Below, one piece after another: positions 1 to 6,120 of a DNA stretch of 15,199 nt. The notes below the pieces were generated by a model. It saw only the letters and a list, made by a program, of their open reading frames with translations. It had not been told where the DNA came from and searched no databases. Made by a program: the position numbers and the translations under genes. Numbering within the stretch: the stretch's first letter is position 1; every line of letters begins with the position of its first letter. Source of the DNA: Bacteroidota bacterium (GTDB lineage: Bacteria; Bacteroidota; Bacteroidia; Chitinophagales; Chitinophagaceae); assembly GCA_023426425.1 (NCBI GenBank), contig JAFAAT010000320.1, positions 1-15,199 on the forward strand, in the 5' to 3' direction.

Positions 1-1
1 C

Positions 2-187
2 GATATAAGGGACGATGATCCACTTTTTGGAGATGGTTTGGGGCTCGACTCTATTGATGCATTGGAGTTGATTGTGATGATGGACAAGAACTACGGGATT
101 AAACTCGTTGATCCGAAAGAAGGGAAAAAGATCTTCCAATCAGTAGAGACCATGGCAGGCTTCATTGCAGCCAATAGAACTAAATAG
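2..187 (+). CDS. Acyl carrier protein, 3' part
   Basis: This is the C-terminal 61 residues of an acyl carrier protein; the 5' end lies outside the window. The frame shows the phosphopantetheine attachment motif GLDSIDALEL, with the modifiable serine codon at 50-52, followed by the helical C-terminal half typical of type II ACPs. It would carry the growing acyl or polyene chain as a thioester in the cytoplasm. The next gene, a ketosynthase, starts 10 nt after its stop, so the two are almost certainly co-transcribed and the ACP is probably a dedicated carrier for this pathway rather than the housekeeping AcpP. Specificity cannot be judged from this fragment. Confidence 0.88.
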   Translation, partial: DIRDDDPLFGDGLGLDSIDALELIVMMDKNYGIKLVDPKEGKKIFQSVETMAGFIAANRTK

Positions 188-197
188 CGTGAGGCAC

Positions 198-1397
198 ATG
201 AATACTAGTGTTGCGGTCACAGGCATGGGGATTATTTCTGCTATCGGTAACACTGTAGAGGAAAACCTTACTTCATTGGTTGAAGGTCGTAGTGGATTGT
301 CGACCATTAGCAATCTTGACACTATTCATAGAGATTCCATAAAAGTTGGCGAGATCAAGTTAACTAACGAACAACTGGCGAATTCTTTGGGACTGGGTAA
401 CGGCCATGTTTATTCGAGAACGGCTTTGCTAGGAGTTGTAGCGGCGAAGGAAGCAGTGGACAATGCGGGAATCAGGTCGATTAACGAGTGTAGAACTGGT
501 CTGATTTCTGCGTCTAGTGTGGGAGGGATGGATCTGAACGAGAGGTACTATACCTCCTATTTCAATGACGACAAAGTTGTAAGGTATATTCATAGTCATG
601 ACATTGGCAATACCACTGAAAAAATTGCTGATTATCTAGGTCTGAAAGGGCTTGTGTCAACTATTAGTACAGCCTGTTCCTCGTCCGCTAACTCCATCAT
701 GATGGGAGCCAGATTGATTAAGTCGGGAAGATTGGATCGGGTTATAGTTGGCGGCACTGATGCGCTGGCGAAGTTTACGATCAACGGGTTTAAAACTCTG
801 ATGATCTTATCCGGAGAAGAGAACCGCCCTTTCGACAATGCACGTAATGGGTTGAATCTTGGGGAGGCAGCAGCCTACCTCGTTTTAGAATCTGAAGAAA
901 TAATCCGCAGAGAAGGTAAAAAGGTGCTGGCCCGTATCAGTGGTTATGGCAATGCTAATGATGCTTTTCACCAAACAGCTTCTTCAGAAAACGGAGATGG
1001 TGCATATCTGGCGATGCAGGCCGCTTTAAAGGTTGCGGGTTTGACTCCGGCACAGATTGATTATATCAATGTACATGGAACTGCTACAGTAAACAATGAT
1101 TTATCTGAGGGTCGGGCTATTGTGAATTTGTTTGGAGGCGATGGCATACCGGATTTTAGTTCTACCAAGCCCTATACGGGTCATGCGTTGGCGGCGGCTT
1201 CGGCTATTGAAGCAGTATACAGTGTGCTGGCCATAAAGCATGGAATTGTTTACCCCAACCTCAACTTCAAGACTCCGATGGAAGAAGTTGATTTGGTGCC
1301 CCAAACTAAATTGAAGCAGAAGAGTATAGCACATGTGTTGTCGAATTCTTTCGGTTTTGGTGGTAATTGTTCCACTTTGATATTTTCACAGAGCTGA
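198..1397 (+). CDS. Beta-ketoacyl-ACP synthase (FabF/ApeO-like KS)
   Basis: This 399-residue thiolase-fold ketosynthase catalyses decarboxylative Claisen condensation of malonyl-ACP with an acyl-ACP. The N-terminus VAVTGMGIISAIG is the usual KS beginning, so the ATG at 198 is preferred over in-frame upstream starts (including a GTG at 189). The complete Cys-His-His triad is visible: C160 in STACSSSA, H293 in NVHGTAT and H329 in TGHALAAASA, with the C-terminal glycine-rich FGFGGN loop. Length is normal for FabF-type enzymes (about 400). Its stop overlaps the start of a triad-less KS homologue by one base (TGATGA), the arrangement expected for a type II PKS KS:CLF heterodimer such as ApeO:ApeC of aryl polyene synthesis. 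That partnership is inferred from context; the enzyme class is clear. Confidence 0.93.
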   Translation: MNTSVAVTGMGIISAIGNTVEENLTSLVEGRSGLSTISNLDTIHRDSIKVGEIKLTNEQLANSLGLGNGHVYSRTALLGVVAAKEAVDNAGIRSINECRTGLISASSVGGMDLNERYYTSYFNDDKVVRYIHSHDIGNTTEKIADYLGLKGLVSTISTACSSSANSIMMGARLIKSGRLDRVIVGGTDALAKFTINGFKTLMILSGEENRPFDNARNGLNLGEAAAYLVLESEEIIRREGKKVLARISGYGNANDAFHQTASSENGDGAYLAMQAALKVAGLTPAQIDYINVHGTATVNNDLSEGRAIVNLFGGDGIPDFSSTKPYTGHALAAASAIEAVYSVLAIKHGIVYPNLNFKTPMEEVDLVPQTKLKQKSIAHVLSNSFGFGGNCSTLIFSQS

Positions 1398-2470
1398 TGA
1401 GTATAGCGTACATAAACGGAGCTGGTTGTGTTTCAGCTCAAAAAACGTTTGAAGGGTTCCTCCCCGAAAATTTTGTGCTCAATGACGGAGCTAACACTCT
1501 GGCTGTTTATGAACCGCCCTATGGCAACTTCATTGCTCCCGCCACTGCAAGGCGCATGTCCAAAGGAGTGAAAAATGCGGTTGTGGCTGCATCACTGGCT
1601 ATGAAAGAAGCCGAGCTGGACATGCCGGATGCCATAATCACGGGAACAGGAGTTGGATGTATTGCAGATTCAGACAAATTTCTGGAGGCCATTGTGACTA
1701 ATAATGAGGAGTTTCTAACGCCCACCTCATTCATTCAATCCACGCATAATACGTTTGCCGCAAATATTGCGTTAGGTCTGAAGTGCAAAGCCTATAATTT
1801 CAACTATGTTCACGGGGCGGTTTCATTTGAGTCGGCGCTACTGGATGCTAAAATGAAGCTGGAAGAAGATGCATCGGCGGTGTTGACCGGTGGCATTGAC
1901 GAGTTGAGTGATCGTACAAGTTCTCTCTACAAACTAGCAGGATTTATCAAAGAAGACTTTGCAGGCCCTTATTCTGTTTTAAGCTCCGGGAGTACCGGCG
2001 CTGTATTTAGCCAGGGTGCGACATTCTTTGTTTTGGAGGACCGGCCAAAGAGTTCAACCTACGCTGAAATGAAAGATGTTTTCATCATCAACCGACTAAG
2101 TGTAGAGGAAGTTGAGGATGCAGCTATTCAATTTTTGAAAGCAAATCAGTTGGGGGGTGACGACATAGATGCTGTAATCCTTGGATATGATGGCGATGCT
2201 GAGTTTGATAACTATTATCGAAGACTTGGTGAAAACTGTTTTTCAAATACCCCACAGGCCTATTATAAGCACCTGAGCGGAGAGTATAATACAGCTTCCG
2301 CGTTTGGATTATGGGTCGGCGTTAACCTGATCCGAGAACAAAATATCCCTGATATTTTGCAGGTAAACCAACTCCAGAGAGCCGGGTACAGGAACATTTT
2401 GTTGTATAACCAGTATAGAGGAATAGATCATAGTTTTATTCTCATTTCACAATGTCAAAACATCAGCTAA
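1397..2470 (+). CDS. Chain-length-factor-like ketosynthase homologue (ApeC-like)
   Basis: This 357-residue KS-fold protein is shorter than its neighbour and appears catalytically dead for condensation. At the nucleophile position the sequence reads YVHGAVSFESAL (H139-G140), so the cysteine is gone. The first catalytic histidine region reads ILGYDGDAEF. The second reads HLSGEYNTASA, with Glu296 where the active KS has His. Such triad-less partners (chain length factors, Pfam Ketoacyl-synt_2 type) dimerise with an active KS and set product length, as ApeC does with ApeO in aryl polyene synthesis. The ATG at 1397 gives the normal N-terminus (MSIAYINGAG) and a one-base overlap with the KS stop, favouring translational coupling and a 1:1 complex. 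An upstream in-frame start at 1367 would lie inside the KS gene and is unlikely. Confidence 0.85.
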   Translation: MSIAYINGAGCVSAQKTFEGFLPENFVLNDGANTLAVYEPPYGNFIAPATARRMSKGVKNAVVAASLAMKEAELDMPDAIITGTGVGCIADSDKFLEAIVTNNEEFLTPTSFIQSTHNTFAANIALGLKCKAYNFNYVHGAVSFESALLDAKMKLEEDASAVLTGGIDELSDRTSSLYKLAGFIKEDFAGPYSVLSSGSTGAVFSQGATFFVLEDRPKSSTYAEMKDVFIINRLSVEEVEDAAIQFLKANQLGGDDIDAVILGYDGDAEFDNYYRRLGENCFSNTPQAYYKHLSGEYNTASAFGLWVGVNLIREQNIPDILQVNQLQRAGYRNILLYNQYRGIDHSFILISQCQNIS

Positions 2471-3219
2471 CAGCAATTACTGCGCTCTTTCTGTTTCTGA
2501 TTCTTGTGATTGCGGGCTTCTATGTTTCTGTACATCCCATCTGGTTCGTGGTGCTTGGTGTGGTTTGGGTGACAATTACTGCAACAGGCTCCTTTTCCAT
2601 ATCATGGAATTTTCATGTTCAGGCATATTGCCAGAACCCCCTGGAGACCCGAAAGCGGGTTGCAATTACCTTCGATGATGGCCCTAGTGAGACGACAGCA
2701 TTGGTCCTGGATATCCTTAAGAAATACGATGTGCCGGCGAGTTTTTTTTGCGTTGGACGGCAGATTGAGCGTCATCCCACTATTCTGCAGCGTATATGCA
2801 GGGAGGGACATATTGTTGGCAACCATACCCACAGCCATTCGAAATCGTTTGGATTTTATAACAAGCAGCAGGTTGTTGATGAACTGCAAAGGACTGATAA
2901 GCTCATCTCGGATTTATGTGGGAAGAAACCAATATACTTCCGGCCTCCGTTTGGAGTCACCAATCCCTCTATCAGAAGAGCTTTATCCGTTACAAAACAT
3001 ATAGTAATCGGGTGGAGCATCCGTTCGCTCGATGGTATTCTTTCGGATGAAAAAGTCATCTTGAATCGTATAGTCAAGCGAATAAGGCCCGGAGGTGTAA
3101 TACTTCTGCATGATACATCTATTCCAACAGTTAATATTTTAGAGCAATTATTGGTATTTTTGCAAGGTCAGGGTTACACTGTTGTGCCATTGTCCCAACT
3201 TCTTACACATGAGAACTAA
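2452..3219 (+). CDS. Polysaccharide deacetylase (NodB homology), membrane-anchored
   Basis: This 255-residue carbohydrate esterase family 4 protein has two predicted N-terminal membrane segments (about residues 8-27 and 30-50) followed by a NodB domain. All main motifs are present: TFDDGP with D75 and D76, NHTHSH with metal-binding H125 and H129, RPPFG at 164-168, and LLHD with H220 and D221. It should be an active metal-dependent N- or O-deacetylase. The catalytic domain probably sits on the periplasmic face, but topology is inferred only. Its start overlaps the preceding gene by 19 nt and its end overlaps the LolA-like gene by 11 nt. In a polyene cluster its substrate could be a sugar headgroup added by the downstream GT2; this is inference, and peptidoglycan or another glycan is equally possible from sequence alone. 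Confidence 0.88.
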   Translation: MSKHQLTAITALFLFLILVIAGFYVSVHPIWFVVLGVVWVTITATGSFSISWNFHVQAYCQNPLETRKRVAITFDDGPSETTALVLDILKKYDVPASFFCVGRQIERHPTILQRICREGHIVGNHTHSHSKSFGFYNKQQVVDELQRTDKLISDLCGKKPIYFRPPFGVTNPSIRRALSVTKHIVIGWSIRSLDGILSDEKVILNRIVKRIRPGGVILLHDTSIPTVNILEQLLVFLQGQGYTVVPLSQLLTHEN

Positions 3220-3841
3220 GTTAATACTGCTGGCTTTTCTTGCCGGTTTTCTGAATTTCGGGTCTTTTGGCCAGGAGAGCCGAATGTCGCAGGCTGAGAT
3301 TACAGCTTTCAAACAAGCCGTGGCTAATACTTCCAAACAGATAAAGACATTATCCACCGATTTTGTGCAATACAAGCACATGGAGTTTTTGTCTAAGGAG
3401 ATTCAATCCTCTGGAAAGATGGTCTATGTCAAGCCAACTTCACTGTTGTGGCAATATAAAAAGCCATATAATTATGCAATAGTCTTCAAGAACGATAAGA
3501 TTGTTATTAATGACGAAGGCAAATCAAGCAAGTTTGATGTAGGCAATAGTGAGGTGTTCGGGAAGCTAAACAATCTGATGGTAAGAAGCGTGAGTGGGGA
3601 TTTGTTTGATGAGAAGGAGTTCGAAATCAGCTATCAGAAAGCGAGTAATTCTTACCGGGCTTCACTCATTCCCAGGGATGCAGCCTTAAAGAAATATATC
3701 AGAGAGATTCAGTTGACTTTTGGTAAAGACGCAAACTTAAATGAGGTGAAGTTGTTTGAAACTGAAGTAGACTATACCAGAATCCTTTTTGTAAACAAGC
3801 AACTTAATGGAAAGGTAGATGAATCGGTATTTGCTAAGTAG
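3209..3841 (+). CDS. LolA-like periplasmic lipid/lipoprotein carrier
   Basis: This 210-residue protein starts with a Sec signal peptide (MRTKLILLAFLAGFLNFGSFG, cleavage probably before Q22). The mature part has the features of LolA-fold proteins: the segment from TDFVQYKHMEF through SGKMVYVKPTSLLWQYKKPY matches the conserved early strands, with the family's typical W-x-Y-x-x-P. The ATG at 3209 is chosen because it begins the signal peptide and overlaps the deacetylase end by 11 nt. LolA-fold proteins ferry lipids or lipoproteins through the periplasm in an amphipathic half-barrel. Next to an MMPL exporter and a LolB-like lipoprotein it is more likely a dedicated carrier for the pigment lipid than the housekeeping LolA; this is inferred from context. 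Confidence 0.83.
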   Translation: MRTKLILLAFLAGFLNFGSFGQESRMSQAEITAFKQAVANTSKQIKTLSTDFVQYKHMEFLSKEIQSSGKMVYVKPTSLLWQYKKPYNYAIVFKNDKIVINDEGKSSKFDVGNSEVFGKLNNLMVRSVSGDLFDEKEFEISYQKASNSYRASLIPRDAALKKYIREIQLTFGKDANLNEVKLFETEVDYTRILFVNKQLNGKVDESVFAK

Positions 3842-4441
3842 TCTGCTCTTTTTTTTTTGTCATGCTCCGATAAACTGCTAAGTGAGTACAGGCAGACAGA
3901 ACCCGCTGTAGACCTTTACAATGTTCCCTATTTCTCTGACGCGAAGCAGGACTATGTATATAAAGCCCGGGTATCTGCCTATGGCAGGGAGATGACGGGC
4001 ATCTTTATCACCAAGAAACTGACTGATACAACACACAGGGTGGTGTTTACGACGGAGTTCGGGAACAAGCTTCTTGATTTTGAAGTTACAGAGCATACCA
4101 TGAAGGTGAACTCTATCCTTGAGGAGATGAACAGGAGAATGTTGGTCAGGGTTCTTGAAAAGGACTTCAGACTGCTCCTGAGGGAACAGTACAAGATTAG
4201 CAAACAAATGGAAAGAGGAACAGAAACAGTATTCGTTTCCAAGGTTGGGAAAGACAATTTGATACTTAAAACAAATGCTGCTCATGGACTTTACAGTATC
4301 GTAAACGCTTCCAGTAGAAAAGAGACGATTGTCATCCGGTTTGAATCAGTAACAAACTCTATAGCTGAGAAAGTAACTTTAGAGCACAGAGACATTGACT
4401 TAGCAATTGAGCTCAGCTACATGGCAGAGGCATCACAATAG
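3819..4441 (+). CDS. LolB-like outer-membrane lipoprotein, interrupted by a T10 frameshift
   Basis: The body of this gene (frame of 3857-4441) encodes about 190 residues resembling LolB-like domains: a run of strands with VVFTTEFGNKLLDFEV, then a helix with NRRMLVRVLEKDFRLLL. As sequenced it lacks an ATG; only a TTG at 3857 could start it, just after the LolA stop. An ATG at 3819, preceded by AAAGG, opens a different frame encoding MNRYLLSSLLFFF and runs into a tract of ten T (3849-3858). A -1 slip there joins the frames to give MNRYLLSSLLFFFLSCSD, a textbook lipoprotein signal with lipobox LSC and about 207 residues in total. I therefore annotate the full span as one gene that needs slippage, or whose tract length is variable or mis-sequenced. 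The LolB-like assignment comes from fold pattern and LolA adjacency and is moderate. Confidence 0.7.
3849..3858 (+). other. T10 homopolymer, candidate slippage or phase-variation site
   Basis: Ten consecutive T follow CTC inside the lipoprotein signal-peptide coding region. In the frame of the ATG at 3819 the codons are CTC-TTT-TTT-TTT-TGT, which soon leads to a stop. A -1 shift on T-TTT-TTT puts TTG-TCA-TGC in frame and creates the lipobox. Tract lengths of 8 or 11 T would restore the frame without slippage; 9, 10 or 12 do not. The position, exactly between the hydrophobic core and the lipobox cysteine, argues that the tract is part of one gene and not a gene boundary. Confidence 0.65.
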
Positions 4442-4468
4442 ACAGAATATCAATTTTCCGGGCATCAC

Positions 4469-4843
4469 ATGCTGATAAAAGACTTTTACAAGATTGTTTC
4501 ATTCAACGAGGTCGGTCTCAACAAATACGAAATCAATGTCTTCATCAATGAAGATCATGACATATTCAAGGGCCATTTTCCGGGAAATCCTGTGATGCCG
4601 GGTGTCAGTATGATGCAGATCATTAAGGAACTAACCGTGGGTATTACAAAGCAGAACCTGATAATGCAGCATATCTCCAATGTCAAGTTTATGGCCCTGA
4701 TAAATCCTTTTGTGAATCCGGAGCTGAAAATTGAATTGGAGCTGTTGCCTGCGCAGGAAGATCGGGTGAAGCTTAAGGGGTCAGTTTCATTCGATAGTAC
4801 GACTGCGATGAAGCTTAGCACGACCTATAAAGTCATTCATTAG
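4469..4843 (+). CDS. Hotdog 3-hydroxyacyl-ACP dehydratase (FabZ/ApeP-like)
   Basis: This 124-residue protein has the FabZ/FabA hotdog signature HDIFKGHFPGNPVMPGV, with the catalytic His at 36. It would dehydrate 3-hydroxyacyl-ACP to the trans-2-enoyl form, the step that leaves conjugated double bonds when no enoyl reductase acts. It is slightly shorter than FabZ (about 145-150). One key change is visible: fourteen residues after the His, where FabZ has its catalytic Glu, the sequence reads PGVSMMQ, giving Gln50. The enzyme may be weak alone or act in a heterodimer with a second dehydratase coded elsewhere, as ApeI and ApeP do in aryl polyene synthesis. It lies 27 nt after the lipoprotein gene. 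The cytoplasmic dehydratase family is clear; activity is less sure. Confidence 0.87.
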   Translation: MLIKDFYKIVSFNEVGLNKYEINVFINEDHDIFKGHFPGNPVMPGVSMMQIIKELTVGITKQNLIMQHISNVKFMALINPFVNPELKIELELLPAQEDRVKLKGSVSFDSTTAMKLSTTYKVIH

Positions 4844-4914
4844 ACCAATTCTTAATTAAACATGGTGAACGGCATATACCAAGTCAGTGCCTGAAGTGAA
4901 GCGTAATTTTTTGT

Positions 4915-6120
4915 ATGTTGGACGAAGTTCAGATCGGAAACGGAAATATTGGTGGAATGAACTCTTCTGAAGTTTGTGTCATAGTCCCTACCTACAATAA
5001 TGCGAAGACACTGAAGCGGGTGCTTGTTTCAATCCTCGGTCATGTGAGCGATTCTGATGTTATAGTTGTGAATGACGGTTCGACGGATGAGACAGCAGAC
5101 ATACTGAGTGAATTTCCACGGATTGATACAGTTCATTTTTCAGAGAATGCCGGTAAAGGAGTAGCCCTGCGGACAGGCCTTAGGAAGGCGACGGAGCGTG
5201 GCTACAAGTATGCCATTACCATCGATTCTGACGGGCAGCATTTTCCTTCAGATATTCCAGGATTTATAGAGGCTTTGGCCACTGAAGGCGATGCTTTGTT
5301 AATAGGCGGGCGGAATATGATGCAGGAAGGAGTACCCAGAAAAAGCAGCTTTGGCAATAGGTTTTCAAACTTCTGGTTCTGGTTTGAGACTGGCATTCGG
5401 CTGACAGATACTCAATCCGGCTTTAGGCTGTACCCACTGGAGCAGATTCCTAAAAAGTACTTTACCCGTAAGTTTGAGTTCGAGATAGAGATTATAGTCC
5501 GTGCTGCGTGGAAGGGAGTTCCGGTGAAGAATATTCCAATTCAGGTATTATATGACCCAGCCGAACGCGTTTCCCATTTCCGGCCTTTCCGGGATTTTAC
5601 GCGTATCAGCATATTGAATACGATTCTTGTTCTGATTGCGGTGTTATATATCAAACCCCGGGATTTCTTCAGAAAGTTTAAAAAAAAAGGGATAAAAAGG
5701 TTTATTCGTGAAGATATACTGAAGAGTGATGACAGCGCTGCGAAGAAAGCATTGTCGATAGCATTAGGGGTGTTTATAGGTATTTCTCCTTTGTGGGGCT
5801 TTCAGACTGCGGCAGTGTTGTTTCTGGCATTTGCGTTTAAGTTGAATAAGGCCATTTCTTTTGCATTTTCGAACATAAGCATACCGCCGCTCATTCCGTT
5901 TATAGTATATGCCTCAATGACTATCGGGAGCTGGGCTACTGGCAGGCGAATGGAGTTGAATTTTGAGAAGGCGCTGTCTTTTTCAGGCCTGGAGAGCGGT
6001 TTGCAGTGCTACCTCGTTGGGAGTTTACTGCTGGCTTTGATAGCGTCAGTATTGTTTGGGATTTCGGGCTTTGTGATTTTATCAGTTATTGGTGCCTTAA
6101 AAAGTAAGCGGAGATGCTGA
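4915..6120 (+). CDS. Family 2 glycosyltransferase fused to DUF2062 membrane domain
   Basis: This 401-residue two-domain protein begins with a GT-A (GT2, polyprenyl-phosphate-mannosyltransferase-like) domain at about residues 19-220: VIVPTYNNAKTL, VVNDGSTDE with D54, and the metal-binding DSDGQH with D104 and D106, followed by DTQSGFRLYP. A hydrophobic stretch near 230-246 and a lysine-rich linker lead to DUF2062 at about 275-395 (ALGVFIGISPLWGFQT and several membrane helices). It probably moves a sugar from a nucleotide sugar to a membrane lipid acceptor. A gap of 71 bp precedes it, the widest in the operon. The start could also be the ATG at 4957 (MNSSEVCVIVPTY), which would give a more typical N-terminus. 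It overlaps the exporter gene by 7 nt. Sugar and acceptor are unknown. Confidence 0.88.
   Translation: MLDEVQIGNGNIGGMNSSEVCVIVPTYNNAKTLKRVLVSILGHVSDSDVIVVNDGSTDETADILSEFPRIDTVHFSENAGKGVALRTGLRKATERGYKYAITIDSDGQHFPSDIPGFIEALATEGDALLIGGRNMMQEGVPRKSSFGNRFSNFWFWFETGIRLTDTQSGFRLYPLEQIPKKYFTRKFEFEIEIIVRAAWKGVPVKNIPIQVLYDPAERVSHFRPFRDFTRISILNTILVLIAVLYIKPRDFFRKFKKKGIKRFIREDILKSDDSAAKKALSIALGVFIGISPLWGFQTAAVLFLAFAFKLNKAISFAFSNISIPPLIPFIVYASMTIGSWATGRRMELNFEKALSFSGLESGLQCYLVGSLLLALIASVLFGISGFVILSVIGALKSKRRC

Noticed and set aside
2742..2749. T8 run in the deacetylase as a second frameshift site
   Set aside because: The frame is continuous through the run with all NodB motifs on both sides, so no slippage is needed.
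3857..4441. Lipoprotein-like gene starting at the TTG codon 3857
   Set aside because: This start would leave a cytoplasmic protein with a stray near-terminal Cys and no signal sequence, while the ATG at 3819 plus slippage gives a complete lipoprotein signal.
4844..4914. Internal promoter before the glycosyltransferase (TAATTTTTTG)
   Set aside because: The string does not fit TAnnTTTG exactly and no -33 partner is clear; the gap could simply be an untranslated spacer within the operon.
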